NCBI RefSeq assembly: GCF_900104305.1 | Contig: NZ_FNJC01000003.1 | Coordinates: 558,001-622,000 of the forward strand | Origin: Filomicrobium insigne | GTDB lineage: Bacteria; Pseudomonadota; Alphaproteobacteria; Rhizobiales; Hyphomicrobiaceae | Direction: 5' to 3' | Length of the DNA stretch: 64,000 nucleotides | Part shown: positions 10,944 to 21,383 of the stretch, piece after piece | How positions within the stretch are numbered: the first letter of the stretch is position 1 | Layout: the number at the start of each line of letters is the position of its first letter | Program-made: the position numbers and the translations under genes | Notes under the pieces: model-generated | What the model was told of the DNA's origin: nothing | Seen by the model: the letters and a program-made list of their open reading frames with translations, nothing else | The model's database searches: none

Positions 10944-11444
10944 ATGGATGAGGTGGTCGAGAATCCGGTGATGGGCACGGCGGACATCGCGCGTGTCATG
11001 CAGCTGTTGCCGCATCGATACCCGTTCCTGCTCGTTGATCGCATCTACGATATGGACGGCGATCAAAGTGCGGTTGGACTGAAGAACGTCACAATCAACG
11101 AGCCGTTCTTTACGGGCCACTTTCCTCAGTATCCCGTGATGCCCGGTGTGCTGATCATTGAAGGTTTGGCTCAAACGGCCGGTGCTTTGTGCGTTCACAG
11201 CCTTGGCGAAGGTTATAAGGCCGAGCTCGTGTACTTTATGGGAATCGACAAGGCCAAGTTCCGCAAGCCGGTACTCCCCGGCGACCAACTCCACTACCAT
11301 GTGCGCAAGATCCGCAATCGCGGTCGCGTCTGGAGATTCTACGGCGAAGCAAAGGTAAACGGTGAAATCGCCGCCGAAGCTGAAATTTCAGCTATGCTGG
11401 CTGATACAGCCGAAGCACGTGCCTTTGCGAGTAAGAATGGCTGA
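10944..11444 (+). CDS. fabZ: 3-hydroxyacyl-ACP dehydratase FabZ
   Basis: Dehydrates 3-hydroxyacyl-ACP in fatty acid elongation and so balances hydroxyacyl-ACP use by the flanking lpxD and lpxA. The hot-dog fold signature is clear: [14 protein letters not shown], then the active-site stretch [19 protein letters not shown]. The chosen ATG gives 166 residues; an in-frame TTG seven codons upstream and an ATG nine codons downstream are possible. The stop overlaps the lpxA start by eight bases, so the two are translationally coupled. Confidence 0.97.
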   Translation: MDEVVENPVMGTADIARVMQLLPHRYPFLLVDRIYDMDGDQSAVGLKNVTINEPFFTGHFPQYPVMPGVLIIEGLAQTAGALCVHSLGEGYKAELVYFMGIDKAKFRKPVLPGDQLHYHVRKIRNRGRVWRFYGEAKVNGEIAAEAEISAMLADTAEARAFASKNG

Positions 11445-12237
11445 TCTGCAGATCCATCCCACGGCAATTATCGAAGATGGAGCCAAGGTCGGTGCGGGGT
11501 GCCGCATTGGCCCATACTGCATCGTCGGTCCTCAGGTCGAACTGGCCGAGGATGTCGAACTCCTAAGCCATGTGGTGGTGCAGGGGCGCACAAAAATTGG
11601 GGCACGCACGCGGATCTTTCCGTTCGCGTCAATCGGGCATCAGCCGCAGGATCTCAAGTACAAGGGCGAGCCGTCGACGTTGACGATCGGCGCCGACTGT
11701 ATGATCCGCGAAGGTGTTACGATGAACCCCGGCACTGAAGGCGGCGGTATGGAAACTACCGTTGGCGACCATTGTGCGTTTCTCGCAAACTCACACATCG
11801 GGCATGACTGTCACGTCGGTAGTCATGTGATTTTCTCTAACAATGTCATGCTGGCCGGACACTGCCAGGTCGGTGACTACGTGATTTTGGGTGGAGGCGC
11901 CGCTGTCATCCAATTTGCACGTGTCGGCGCGCATGCATTTTTAGGGGGCATGTCGGGGCTCGAAAACGATTTAATCCCTTACGGCATGGCGCTTGGCAAC
12001 CGTGCATACCTGTCAGGCCTGAATATCGTAGGCCTTCAGCGTCGCGGTTTTACCCGCCAGCAAATCCATGATTTACGACGCGCATATCGGTTGCTGTTCG
12101 CCGATGAAGGTAACCTCGCCGAACGAATGGAAGATGTCGCGCAGGAATTTGCAGACCACGCCATCGTCGTCGAGATACTGGACTTCATACGCGAAGGCGG
12201 TAAGCGGTCATTATGCACGCCAAAGGACGCGCCCTGA
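11437..12237 (+). CDS. lpxA: UDP-N-acetylglucosamine acyltransferase
   Basis: First step of lipid A synthesis: moves a 3-hydroxyacyl chain from ACP to the 3-OH of UDP-GlcNAc. The 266 residues comprise hexapeptide repeats of a left-handed beta helix ([14 protein letters not shown] onwards), the conserved [16 protein letters not shown] turn, the catalytic-histidine segment [11 protein letters not shown], and a C-terminal helical domain ([12 protein letters not shown]). The start lies within the end of fabZ. The order lpxD-fabZ-lpxA-lpxI-lpxB is complete here. Confidence 0.98.
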   Translation: MADLQIHPTAIIEDGAKVGAGCRIGPYCIVGPQVELAEDVELLSHVVVQGRTKIGARTRIFPFASIGHQPQDLKYKGEPSTLTIGADCMIREGVTMNPGTEGGGMETTVGDHCAFLANSHIGHDCHVGSHVIFSNNVMLAGHCQVGDYVILGGGAAVIQFARVGAHAFLGGMSGLENDLIPYGMALGNRAYLSGLNIVGLQRRGFTRQQIHDLRRAYRLLFADEGNLAERMEDVAQEFADHAIVVEILDFIREGGKRSLCTPKDAP

Positions 12238-12306
12238 TTCGGGGCGCATGTTCGCTCGCTGCCGGCTCGTATTCGACATACGGAGCACTGGGGAGCCAGA
12301 GGATCG

Positions 12307-13611
12307 TTGACAGGTAGCCCTTTGCCCCGACGCATCGCCATCTTGGCAGGAGGCGGCAGCCTGCCGCAAGAAATCGCGTATCGCCTTAAGGCGCGTGGCG
12401 ATCACGTCCACATCCTGGCAATCAATGGCGCAGCTGAGATCAAGGACGATGCGACGCTGCAGACGAGCGTCGATTTCGCCCAGATTGGCAAGATTCTCAG
12501 CGTCCTGAAAAATGACAAGCTGACGGAAATGCTCATCATAGGCTCCGTCAAGCGCCCGGATCTGGCAAACATCAAACCCGACCTCGGCTTTTTTCGCGCA
12601 GTCCCAACAGTGATCCGGCTCATCCGCGCCGGCGGAGACGATGCTGTACTGCGCGGGGTCATCGCGTTTTTTGAAAAACACGGGGTTCGCATTGTGGGCC
12701 CTGCTGATGTGGTTCCTGAACTTTTGGTATCTTCGGGCCCGTTGGGGCGTCACGGTGCCAACAGCCAGCAAAAACTCGACATAGCCAAAGGCTTGGCGGT
12801 CATCCGGAGACTGGCACCCTTTGACGTCGGCCAAGGTGTCGTGGTCGCACAGGGCGTTGTGCTGGCCGTAGAGGGAGCCGAAGGCACCGATAGAATGCTC
12901 CAACGGCTGGTCGCGAGGCGTGCAAATCAAAACTACTTGGAATGCGGCGTGCTCACCAAAGGGCCGAAACCCGGCCAAGAGATGCGAATCGATTTGCCGA
13001 CTATTGGTCCAAACACGGTGCATAACGTTCAAGCGGCAGGATTATCCGGAATCGCCGTTGCTGTAGGATGCACGCTGACGGCAGAACGCAATGATTTGCG
13101 AAATACGGCTGATGCCGCGGGGGTTTACGTTGAAGGTGTTGCCCTTGGGGAATTGCAGAAACGCGCCAAGGCCGACAGGGTAACGCTCGATCTTCAGGTC
13201 TTTGGACGGCGCCGTGCCAGCGCAACTCAGCGGTCGGATTGCATCAAGGGTGGTGGCGTACTGACTGTGCTGGCCCAAGAGGGGGTGGCCGCAGCCGCTA
13301 CGGTGGTCCATCGCGCGCATGTGCTCGCAATCGAAACAGGCGAAGGTATTGATCAGATCCTGTTGCGAAGTGGCGATTTACGCCAATGGGGCCGAGGAGT
13401 ATGGATGCGTAATGCTGGCGTGACGGTTCTGGCCGATAGTCGTGACCTGGATGCGACTTTACTGGCCCGCGCGGCGGAAACCGGCTTGGCTGGCATTGCG
13501 GTCATGCTTGGGGATTCCGCGCTAGCTATCGAACGGAAGGTGATCGAAGAGGCCGACAAGCGCGGACTGTTCATCGCTGGCTTGACGTGGGGGCAGGGAG
13601 AACCAGGATGA
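12307..13611 (+). CDS. lpxI: UDP-2,3-diacylglucosamine pyrophosphatase LpxI with duplicated C-terminal domain
   Basis: Hydrolyses UDP-2,3-diacylglucosamine to lipid X and UMP, replacing LpxH. The N-terminal domain (IAILAGGGSLP, about residues 9-150) and first C-terminal domain (about 153-288) are normal and include DLPTIG with Asp229, which matches the region of the family's catalytic aspartate. The protein then continues with a second, diverged copy of the C-terminal domain (about 305-432; LAIETGEGIDQILLR against LAVEGAEGTDRMLQRL), so it is 434 residues instead of about 280. The second copy lacks a DLPTIG motif. The only workable start is a TTG. Its stop overlaps the lpxB ATG (ATGA). Confidence 0.93.
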   Translation: MTGSPLPRRIAILAGGGSLPQEIAYRLKARGDHVHILAINGAAEIKDDATLQTSVDFAQIGKILSVLKNDKLTEMLIIGSVKRPDLANIKPDLGFFRAVPTVIRLIRAGGDDAVLRGVIAFFEKHGVRIVGPADVVPELLVSSGPLGRHGANSQQKLDIAKGLAVIRRLAPFDVGQGVVVAQGVVLAVEGAEGTDRMLQRLVARRANQNYLECGVLTKGPKPGQEMRIDLPTIGPNTVHNVQAAGLSGIAVAVGCTLTAERNDLRNTADAAGVYVEGVALGELQKRAKADRVTLDLQVFGRRRASATQRSDCIKGGGVLTVLAQEGVAAAATVVHRAHVLAIETGEGIDQILLRSGDLRQWGRGVWMRNAGVTVLADSRDLDATLLARAAETGLAGIAVMLGDSALAIERKVIEEADKRGLFIAGLTWGQGEPG

Positions 13612-14897
13612 CAGCTTCGGCGGACACGAAAGAGGCCGCGAAGATCAAGCAGAGGGGCAAGCTCGTCATAGAAGAGGACAGCCGTCAGTTCTGCGTCTTT
13701 ATCGTTGCTGGGGAACACTCCGGCGACGCGCTTGGTGGTCCGCTCATGGCAGCGCTAAACAAGCGTCTCTCTGGTCGTGTTCGCTACCTAGGCGTCGGCG
13801 GGGAGGAAATGGAGCGGCACGGACTGATCTCGCAGTTCCCGCTTTCTGATGTCGCGGTGATGGGGCCGTTATCAATTCTATCGCGTCTTCCGCGTCTCGT
13901 GCGCCGTGTGTATCACACGGTCAACGCCTGCGTTGCTGCCGAACCCGATGTTGTCGTCATCATAGACAGTCCAGAATTCACACACGCCATCGCAAAGCGC
14001 ATACGCAAACGTCGTCCAGCGATCCCGATTATCAATTACGTGAGCCCCAGCGTCTGGGCATGGCGGGAAGGTCGGGCGGCAAAAATGGCCGCCTATGTCG
14101 ATCATCTTCTCGCTCTACTGCCTTTCGAACCAGAGGCTCATGAACGGCTCGGCGGTCCACCTTGCACATATGTCGGCCATCCCCTGAGCGAACGCATGCA
14201 ATCGCTCAGGGCTATGAATGGTCTGGATTTGGCCCGCCGTCGCGGGATTGATCCCAAGCGCCCCGTTCTGGTCGTCTTGCCGGGAAGCCGTGCCTCTGAA
14301 GTTAGCCGCCTTATGGGCCCGTTTGGCGCGGCACTTTCTCTCCTGGAAAAACGTGAGTCTCTCCCACAGATCATCATTCCAGCTGTACCCTGGGTGCGCG
14401 AACTCATCGATCAGCATGCGGCCTCCTGGCCAGGGCCCGTGCATATCGTTGAAGGTGAAGAAGATAAGTTCAAGGCCTTCGCGCTCGCAGATGCGGCCCT
14501 TGCTGCGTCCGGCACGGTAACATTGGAGCTTGCCGTGGTCGGCACCCCAATGGTTGTGGCCTACCGCGTCGATCCGCTAGCCGCGCGGTTGCGCTTCCTG
14601 CTCAAGGTGCCGTCGGTCGTTCTTGCCAACCTCGTGCTTGGGGAGAACGCGTTCCCTGAATTCCTCCAGGAAGAGTGCTCACCTGAAAAATTGGCCAACG
14701 CTGTAGAGTTGCTGCTCAAGGACACGCCGGAACGCCAAGCGCAGCTGAACGCGCTGGAGAAATTCCCAGATAAAATGCGGTTCGAGGGCGACAGTCCAAG
14801 TGAAACCGCAGCCGCAATCGTTCACCGGTTCATCCTCGAAGGCCGCCAAGCGGCCATGCCAACGTCGGCGGAAGCCGCGGCCAAGAAAGACGAATAA
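13608..14897 (+). CDS. lpxB: Lipid-A-disaccharide synthase
   Basis: Glycosyltransferase that joins lipid X and UDP-diacylglucosamine to the lipid A disaccharide on the inner face of the membrane. FIVAGEHSGDALGG, near residue 27, is the family N-terminus; NYVSPSVWAWREGR and VLPGSRASEV with ALAASGTVTLELA mark the GT-B C-terminal half. Its ATG overlaps the lpxI stop, indicating coupling. An N-terminal polar extension of about 25 residues and an Ala/Lys-rich tail precede and follow the core. The product is 429 residues. Confidence 0.97.
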   Translation: MTASADTKEAAKIKQRGKLVIEEDSRQFCVFIVAGEHSGDALGGPLMAALNKRLSGRVRYLGVGGEEMERHGLISQFPLSDVAVMGPLSILSRLPRLVRRVYHTVNACVAAEPDVVVIIDSPEFTHAIAKRIRKRRPAIPIINYVSPSVWAWREGRAAKMAAYVDHLLALLPFEPEAHERLGGPPCTYVGHPLSERMQSLRAMNGLDLARRRGIDPKRPVLVVLPGSRASEVSRLMGPFGAALSLLEKRESLPQIIIPAVPWVRELIDQHAASWPGPVHIVEGEEDKFKAFALADAALAASGTVTLELAVVGTPMVVAYRVDPLAARLRFLLKVPSVVLANLVLGENAFPEFLQEECSPEKLANAVELLLKDTPERQAQLNALEKFPDKMRFEGDSPSETAAAIVHRFILEGRQAAMPTSAEAAAKKDE

Positions 14898-14905
14898 AAA
14901 AGCAA

Positions 14906-14945
14906 AAGGCCGGGAGCGTCTTTTTCCCTCCGGCCCTTATTTCCT
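14906..14945. terminator. Terminator between convergent lpxB and gltA
   Basis: A GC-rich stem (14908-14916 with 14928-14935, one bulged G) sits between the two convergent genes, with an A-rich flank before it and a T-containing flank after it. It could serve both directions. Confidence 0.65.
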
Positions 14946-14981
14946 AACTACAGCGAGACAACTGAACACAGGGTTCGGCGG

Positions 14982-16289
14982 TCAGTCACGCTGATTGAGT
15001 GGCACAAAATCGCGCTGCGGCGATCCGATGTAAAGCTGCCGTGGACGACCGATCCGTTGCTCGGGATCTTCGATCATCTCATTCCACTGCGCGATCCAAC
15101 CCGTGGTGCGCGCTACGGCGAACAGAGCCGTAAACATAGAAACCGGGAAGCCCATCGCACGCAGCGTGATGCCCGAATAAAAATCGATATTCGGATACAA
15201 CTTCTTTTCGATGAAGTAGTCGTCCTCAAGGGCAATACGCTCTAGCTCAAGCGCAACCTTCAGAAGCGGCTCATCATGCCCACCAAGCGCATCGAGCACC
15301 TCGTGACAGGTTTTCTGCATGACCTTCGCGCGCGGATCGTAGTTCTTATAGACGCGGTGGCCAAAGCCCATGAGACGGAAGCCGGAGGTCTTGTCTTTCG
15401 CCTTGTCGATGTATTCCGGAATGCGGTCGACCGTTCCGATTTCGGCCAGCATGTTGAGCGCGGCTTCGTTGGCGCCGCCATGTGCCGGGCCCCAGAGGCA
15501 GGCTACACCGGCGGCGATGCAGGCGAAGGGATTAGCTCCGGACGAACCGGCCAACCGTACCGTCGAGGTCGAAGCGTTCTGTTCGTGGTCAGCGTGCAAG
15601 ATGAAGATCTTGTCCAGCGCGCGCGAGACGACCGGGTTGACGTAATATGGCTCGCAAGGAACCGCAAAGCACATCTGTAAGAAGTTCGACGTGTAGTCGA
15701 GATCGTTCCGCGGATAGATAAACGGCTGTCCGATGGCATACTTATAAGCCATAGCGGCAATCGTCGGCATTTTCGCGATCATACGCCGGGCCGCCACCGT
15801 CCGCTGGTGAGGATCGTTAATGTCCGTGGAGTCGTGGTAGAAGGCCGAGAGCGCACCAACGACACCGCAGATAACCGCCATGGGGTGCGCGTCGCGACGG
15901 AAGCCGGTGAAGAACCGGTTCATCTGCTCATGCACCATGGTGTGCTGAGTGATCGCCCGGTCAAACTCGCGATATTGCTGCTCGTTTGGCAGTTCTCCGT
16001 TCAGCAGCAGATAGCAAACTTCAATGAAGTTAGACTGTTCCGCAAGCTGATCAATAGGATAGCCGCGATGCAGCAGGATCCCGGCGTCACCATCGATATA
16101 GGTGATTTTCGACGAGCAGTTTGCCGTTGATGTGAAACCGGGGTCGTAAGTGAAACAACCCGTGTCTTTGTAGAGCTTGCCGACGTCAATGACGTCGGGA
16201 CCGATTGTACCTGCGCGAACCGCTAGGTCGGTCTTCTTGTCGTGCAGCGTGAGAGTGGCGTTGCCACTGGCATCGTTTTGCGCGGTCAT
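14982..16289 (-). CDS. gltA: Citrate synthase (type II)
   Basis: Condenses oxaloacetate and acetyl-CoA in the TCA cycle. The 435-residue product has the type II features: [19 protein letters not shown] with one catalytic histidine, [12 protein letters not shown] with another, and [15 protein letters not shown], which binds substrate. The ATG at the right edge is chosen because GAGGGA stands just upstream and the protein then has the usual length; the open frame extends 42 codons further without family resemblance. It is convergent with lpxB. The adjacent gltX is on the same strand, with a 268-base gap. Confidence 0.97.
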   Translation of the reverse strand: MTAQNDASGNATLTLHDKKTDLAVRAGTIGPDVIDVGKLYKDTGCFTYDPGFTSTANCSSKITYIDGDAGILLHRGYPIDQLAEQSNFIEVCYLLLNGELPNEQQYREFDRAITQHTMVHEQMNRFFTGFRRDAHPMAVICGVVGALSAFYHDSTDINDPHQRTVAARRMIAKMPTIAAMAYKYAIGQPFIYPRNDLDYTSNFLQMCFAVPCEPYYVNPVVSRALDKIFILHADHEQNASTSTVRLAGSSGANPFACIAAGVACLWGPAHGGANEAALNMLAEIGTVDRIPEYIDKAKDKTSGFRLMGFGHRVYKNYDPRAKVMQKTCHEVLDALGGHDEPLLKVALELERIALEDDYFIEKKLYPNIDFYSGITLRAMGFPVSMFTALFAVARTTGWIAQWNEMIEDPEQRIGRPRQLYIGSPQRDFVPLNQRD

Positions 16290-16557
16290 GATGGTATCCC
16301 TCGAGTCAGGCGTTGCGGCTCGGGGCGATGATTGAAGGTAGGCCCGACGGGGGTCGAAAGGGCCGTCATCGCTTGAGAATGCAGCCCTCGTACTGCACAT
16401 TCGCACGCGCGGCAAGATAACCTATGGTGGGATTGTCAGCTAGAACATCAGCCGAACTTTTTACGCAAGCCCGTGCCGAAATTCTAAGCAATCGACTGAA
16501 TAAGTTGAGCCGATGCAGAAAAATACACCATGGCTTTCAAAGCCTTGAAGAGATTGG

Positions 16558-18000
16558 CTAGGCAACTTGATCTCGTAAGCGCGCAAGCGCTTCCTCACGG
16601 CCAAGCACGGCCATCACGTCAAAAACAGGCGGCGAAACCGTCGAACCCGTAAGTGCGGCACGCAAGGGTTGCGCGACCTTGCCAAGCTTCAGGTTTTCTT
16701 GCTCGCTAAAGGTCCGCACTTCCGTTTCAAGGTCGGCCGCTTCCCAGCCGGACAACGATTCAAAACGCGGCAAAAGACGGCCCAGCATAGCCCGCGTATC
16801 GGTGTCCAAGAGTTTTTCTGCTTTTTCCTGCAGGTTAAGGGGCCGTTGCGCGAACAGATAGCTCGCACTGTTGATCAGTTCGACAAGTGTTTTCGCGCGT
16901 TCCTTCAATCCTGGCATCGAGGCAACGAGCCGAGCGCGGCCGAGATCATCGAGGCTCGTCGGAATATCGCGACCACGTTCAATCTCAGGCAAAATCGCTT
17001 CGGTTCGAGCGACGAGCTCCGCATCGTCCGTTGAACGAATGTAGTGACCGTTCAAGGCCTCCAGCTTGGCGAAGTCAAAACGCGCAGGGCTCTTGCCGAT
17101 ACCGTCCAAATCGAACCAGGAGATCATCTGATCGGTCGAGATGATTTCGTCATCTCCGTGGCTCCAGCCGAGCCGAACGAGATAGTTGCGCAGCGCGGCC
17201 GGAAGATAGCCCATCGCCCGGTATGCCTCGACGCCGAGGGCTCCGTGCCGTTTCGACAGTTTCGCACCGTCAGGCCCGTGAATCAGCGGAACATGCGCCC
17301 ATTCCGGCACGTCCCATCCCATGAGCTGATAAATCTGCGTTTGACGAGCGGCGTTCGTGAGGTGGTCCACGCCGCGAACAACGTGCGTCACGCCCATATC
17401 GTGATCATCTACCACGACCGCGAGATTGTACGTCGGCGAACCGTCCGATCGCAGAATGATGAGGTCGTCTAGTTCTTTATTCGAGTATGTGACGTCCCCT
17501 TGCACATGATCAGCGATCGTCGTCTCCCCTTCGCGCGGAGCCTTCAAGCGGATGGCAAAGGGTTTGTCTTGCGGGGCATCCGAGGCCGGTTTGTCCCGCC
17601 ACGGTGAGCGCACCTGGAATGGACGCTTTTCCGCCTCAGCTTCCGCGCGCATCTGGGCGAGCTCGTCCTGTGTCAGGTAGCAGCGATAAGCGCCACCCGC
17701 CTCCAGAAGAGCGTGGGCGACTTCGCGATGGCGCTCTGCGCGCGAGTATTGGGAGACGGGATCACCTTCCCAGTCCAGTTCGAGCCACTTCAAACCGTCG
17801 AGAATGGCGGCAACGGCCTCGGGACTGTTCCGGGCACGATCGGTGTCCTCGATCCGCAGTAGAAAACGTCCTCCCCGCGCTTTGGCGTAAAGCCAATTGA
17901 ATAACGCTGTACGGGCCCCCCCGATGTGAAGAAAACCGGTGGGTGAAGGAGCGAAGCGGACGACGGGAGCGGTGCTGCCCGCCTTCGAAGGTTTTGTCAT
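16558..18000 (-). CDS. gltX: Glutamyl-tRNA synthetase
   Basis: Charges tRNA-Glu (and possibly tRNA-Gln) in the cytoplasm. Class I signatures are present: the HIGH-equivalent in [20 protein letters not shown] near residue 15 and the KMSKS-equivalent KLSKRHG near residue 250. From the ATG chosen it is 480 residues, normal for the family; an upstream open stretch of 60 codons has no resemblance. It is divergent from comEC, with about 128 bases for both promoters. Confidence 0.97.
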   Translation of the reverse strand: MTKPSKAGSTAPVVRFAPSPTGFLHIGGARTALFNWLYAKARGGRFLLRIEDTDRARNSPEAVAAILDGLKWLELDWEGDPVSQYSRAERHREVAHALLEAGGAYRCYLTQDELAQMRAEAEAEKRPFQVRSPWRDKPASDAPQDKPFAIRLKAPREGETTIADHVQGDVTYSNKELDDLIILRSDGSPTYNLAVVVDDHDMGVTHVVRGVDHLTNAARQTQIYQLMGWDVPEWAHVPLIHGPDGAKLSKRHGALGVEAYRAMGYLPAALRNYLVRLGWSHGDDEIISTDQMISWFDLDGIGKSPARFDFAKLEALNGHYIRSTDDAELVARTEAILPEIERGRDIPTSLDDLGRARLVASMPGLKERAKTLVELINSASYLFAQRPLNLQEKAEKLLDTDTRAMLGRLLPRFESLSGWEAADLETEVRTFSEQENLKLGKVAQPLRAALTGSTVSPPVFDVMAVLGREEALARLRDQVA

Positions 18001-18127
18001 GAGCTCACATGTTTTGAGCGCAGTCGCGACATCAGCTGCCGCAACGGCTGGTTTTGTTTTGCAGGCCCTGTAGCATAGGCGAGCGCGAAGGTTAAGGAGC
18101 CGGTGAGGGGGAGGCGGGACCGAGCCT

Positions 18128-20290
18128 ATGACGCTTTTGCGGGACGAGCCCAGCGATGTGATTGCTGCCACGCGCCGCACGGGGCTCTTACGCGCGCCCT
18201 TTGCATGGATGTCTGCGCAACTCGAAGCGGAACGGGCAGGGTGGTTCTACTGGCAGCCCGTGGCTTTTGGAACAGGCTGCGCCTTATATTTTGCACTGCC
18301 CCTTGAACCGGCTGTTTGGTTCTTCTTAGCGGTGTCGTTGGCTGCGACGGTACTCATCATAATGCGGCCTAGCGCCACTTTGCTCGGCAGTCTGATTGCG
18401 TTCACCGGACTAGCAAGCCTCGGATTGGTTGCGGCAAAACTGCGGACCGAGTGGGTCCGCGCACCAGTGTTACAAACGCAAATCGGGCCCGTGGCGGTGC
18501 GCGGAATCGTGGAACTGATCGAGCCGAAAGCGGAGGGGGGCGAGCGCTTAACCTTACGCCCCCTAAGCGTTGACAAGCTCACCCCAAACGCACTGCCCGC
18601 GCGCATTCGCGTGACTACGAGAAATCCAACGGCAGGCGTGAGCTTGGGAGATCAAATAACACTCACAGCCAACCTGTCGCCGCCACCGCGTGCGGCACTT
18701 CCAGGAGGTTATGATTTTGCGCGATACGCTTGGTATCGAGGCATCGGAGCCGTCGGGTATTCCACCTCTCCTCCAATTGTCATCGAAGACGGCGCACCAG
18801 AAAACCTCGCCCAGACGCTGGAAACTTGGGTTGCACGCCTGCGCAAACATATCGGGGATCGCATAACAGCCGCGTTGCCGGATGAACGCGGCGCGATCGC
18901 GACGGCCCTGATCACTGGCGAGCGCGGCGGCATCTCCGATGCGACAAACGAGATTTATCGTGCGTCGGGCATCTATCACATCCTGTCGATTTCAGGCCTA
19001 CACATGGCGATCATGGGGGGCTCTGTCTTCGTCGCACTACGCTTCCTCTTTGCACTCTTTCCGTCCATCGCCCTGCGCTTCCCAATAAAGAAATGGGCTG
19101 CTGTCGGCGCGATGTTCGGCGCTTTTGGCTATCTCATGATCTCAGGCGGTACCTTCGCCACGGCGCGCGCGTTTCTCATGATCACCGTCATGTTCTCAGC
19201 CATGCTGTTAGATCGCCAGGCCGTGGCCCTCCGTAACGTTGCCGTCGCAGCATTCATACTTCTCATTCTATTTCCAGAAAGCGTCATCGATCCCGGTTTC
19301 CAGATGTCCTTCGCCGCCGTGATTGCTCTGGTCGCAAGTTACGAAGCTATCAATCAACGGTTCCGTGCGCCGTCTGCTCCCCATCGCGGCGTGCACATGC
19401 GGTTCTTTTATTTTTTCAGCGGGATCGTTCTATCGACCATTATTGCCAGCGCGGCGATCGCACCCTTCGCCATCTACCACTTTCATCAAAACCAGCACTA
19501 TGCGGTTCTGGCCAACCTCGCCGTAATCCCGATCTGCAATATCGTTGTCATGCCGGCTGCGTTGACAACGCTCGCCGTGATGCCACTGGGCTTAGAGACG
19601 CTGCCGCTCATTGTAATGGGGTACGGCATTGAAGCCATGACCGCGGCCGCCACCTGGGTTGCCGGCCTCAAAGGCGCTGTCAGCCTTCTACCGGTTGTTC
19701 CCAATGTCGCAATCGCTCTTGTCGCGGCGGGGTGCTTGTGGTTGGCGCTGATGCGGTACCGCTGGCGATTGTTAGGCGTCCTAGTGATTGCTGCCGGCAT
19801 TGCTCTTGCCCCAACTGCAGAACGCCCTGCGCTTCTTGTCGGCGGAACCGGGAATCTCGTGCTCCTGCGCGGAGCGGACGGCTTCCTCAACGGACTCAGC
19901 AGTTCGCGCGATGAATTCGAACTCTCACGCTGGCTTGCGCGTGACGGAGATGCACGAAGACCTGCCGATGTAACCCGCGTACCCGCTTTGACCTGCGACG
20001 GTGTCGGGTGCGTCGGTGCGATTGATGGAAAGATCGTAGCCATCACGCGCCACCCCGCAGCGTTACGTGATGATTGCCGTCAAGCGCACATACTGATTGT
20101 CCAGGGCACACGTCCGCGATCTTGCACGCAGCCCCAACTCATCATCGATCGATCCGCATTAGAACGCGAGGGAACGCACGCGGTTTATCTCGACAAATCT
20201 GGCGCATTACGCGTCGAAACGGTTGAAGGCGCTCGGGGAAGAAGGCCGTGGACAGCGGCCTATCAAAGCACGGATGAAGCAGCGCCGTGA
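18128..20290 (+). CDS. comEC: ComEC/Rec2-family DNA uptake channel
   Basis: Polytopic membrane protein of the family that carries single-stranded DNA across the inner membrane. The 720 residues show an N-terminal hydrophobic segment and OB-like region ([17 protein letters not shown]), then the competence domain with [19 protein letters not shown], the most conserved ComEC stretch, and at least eight membrane helices. The C-terminal part has no HxHxDH metallo-beta-lactamase motif, as in many alphaproteobacteria. No other competence genes are in the window. It is convergent with lexA. Confidence 0.93.
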   Translation: MTLLRDEPSDVIAATRRTGLLRAPFAWMSAQLEAERAGWFYWQPVAFGTGCALYFALPLEPAVWFFLAVSLAATVLIIMRPSATLLGSLIAFTGLASLGLVAAKLRTEWVRAPVLQTQIGPVAVRGIVELIEPKAEGGERLTLRPLSVDKLTPNALPARIRVTTRNPTAGVSLGDQITLTANLSPPPRAALPGGYDFARYAWYRGIGAVGYSTSPPIVIEDGAPENLAQTLETWVARLRKHIGDRITAALPDERGAIATALITGERGGISDATNEIYRASGIYHILSISGLHMAIMGGSVFVALRFLFALFPSIALRFPIKKWAAVGAMFGAFGYLMISGGTFATARAFLMITVMFSAMLLDRQAVALRNVAVAAFILLILFPESVIDPGFQMSFAAVIALVASYEAINQRFRAPSAPHRGVHMRFFYFFSGIVLSTIIASAAIAPFAIYHFHQNQHYAVLANLAVIPICNIVVMPAALTTLAVMPLGLETLPLIVMGYGIEAMTAAATWVAGLKGAVSLLPVVPNVAIALVAAGCLWLALMRYRWRLLGVLVIAAGIALAPTAERPALLVGGTGNLVLLRGADGFLNGLSSSRDEFELSRWLARDGDARRPADVTRVPALTCDGVGCVGAIDGKIVAITRHPAALRDDCRQAHILIVQGTRPRSCTQPQLIIDRSALEREGTHAVYLDKSGALRVETVEGARGRRPWTAAYQSTDEAAP

Positions 20291-20459
20291 GTCATCTCGG
20301 GGAGTATTCCCAGGATCCGCGGTTCAACCCGGGCCAACGCAATGGGGGAAAGCACAACCAGACAACGGCCTCCCCAGTGCCAGATTGGATCTCGGCAATG
20401 AATGCCAGGATGATGATTAGCGAAAGGGCTTCGGCAATTTCTATCCGCCAAACAACATA

Positions 20460-21170
20460 TCAATACCGTCGGATCAATCCGATAAGCCGTCCCTGCACAT
20501 CCACTTGATCGGGACCAAAAATACGCGTCTTGAATTGCGGATTGGCAGCTTCGAGAGCGACGGTGGAGCCTTTCTTACGCAAGCGCTTAAGCGTCGCCTC
20601 TTCCCGATCGACAAGAGCCACAACGATGTCGCCGTTCTCCGCCGTATGGCACCGCTTGATAATGACGATATCGCCGTCATGGATGCCGGCGTCGATCATC
20701 GAATCGCCGTGGACTTCCAGCGCGAAATGTTCGCCCTTAGCCAGAAGGTCGGGTGGGCAGGAAATATCATGGGTATGGTTCTGGATCGCACTAATCGGAA
20801 CGCCCGCCGCAATACGGCCCATCATCGGCACGGATACCGTTTGGGAGTCGATCACAGTTGTGCTCGGCGCTGAGAGCTCGACTGGCTTGGAGCCGCCTCC
20901 GCCTTCGATCACGCTTGGCCTGAAGCCGCCGACTTTGACACCACCCGATTCTGAGCCTTCAGGAAGCTTGATGACCTCGATAGCGCGTGCTCGATGAGGA
21001 AGCCGTCGAATGAAGCCACGCTCCACCAATGCCGTAATGAGCCGATGGATACCAGACTTCGATTTGAGTTCGAGCGCGTCCTTCATTTCATCGAACGACG
21101 GCGGAACACCCGTCTCACTCATGCGCTCATGAATGAACAGAAGAAGCTCTTTTTGTTTTTGTGTCAGCAT
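20460..21170 (-). CDS. lexA: SOS repressor LexA
   Basis: Represses SOS genes and cleaves itself when RecA is activated. The N-terminal winged helix ([17 protein letters not shown] to about residue 70) binds the operator. A linker leads to the Ala122-Gly123 cleavage bond in RIAAGVP, and to the catalytic dyad Ser157 (HGDSMIDAG) and Lys195 (EEATLKRL). The ATG chosen gives 236 residues; an 11-codon extension upstream is less likely. An alphaproteobacterial LexA box lies about 150 bases upstream, so autoregulation is expected. It is the last gene of the minus-strand block. Confidence 0.97.
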   Translation of the reverse strand: MLTQKQKELLLFIHERMSETGVPPSFDEMKDALELKSKSGIHRLITALVERGFIRRLPHRARAIEVIKLPEGSESGGVKVGGFRPSVIEGGGGSKPVELSAPSTTVIDSQTVSVPMMGRIAAGVPISAIQNHTHDISCPPDLLAKGEHFALEVHGDSMIDAGIHDGDIVIIKRCHTAENGDIVVALVDREEATLKRLRKKGSTVALEAANPQFKTRIFGPDQVDVQGRLIGLIRRY

Positions 21171-21321
21171 AATTTCAGCGCGCCCCGCTAGCCGCTTTCT
21201 CATCGGCGACGCGAGCTTCAGGCGTTCTCAAAACCAAGCCCGAATGGGCGTGGAGAACATCCCTCAACTCTCTCGCCGCGTTTAGGACAGAATCTGTACA
21301 AACCATGAACAGACACTAACC

Positions 21322-21336
21322 GTTCTTGACACGTTC
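21322..21336 (-). promoter_or_regulatory. LexA operator (SOS box)
   Basis: GTTC-N7-GTTC, the direct-repeat LexA box known from alphaproteobacteria, lies between moeA and lexA (GTTC at 21322-21325 and 21333-21336). On the lexA coding strand it reads GAAC-N7-GAAC. It implies an autoregulated lexA promoter in this 213-base gap. Confidence 0.75.
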
Positions 21337-21383
21337 TACAAGAGGGCGCAAAGAGGATCTCGCAAAATGACGATGTAAAACGC

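Noticed and set aside
18128-20290. Metallo-beta-lactamase nuclease domain at the comEC C-terminus
   Set aside because: No HxHxDH motif is present, so a nuclease role is not supported.
20263-20459. Possible small gene between comEC and lexA
   Set aside because: One minus-strand frame has a hydrophobic stretch but no start codon with a ribosome binding site; no family seen.
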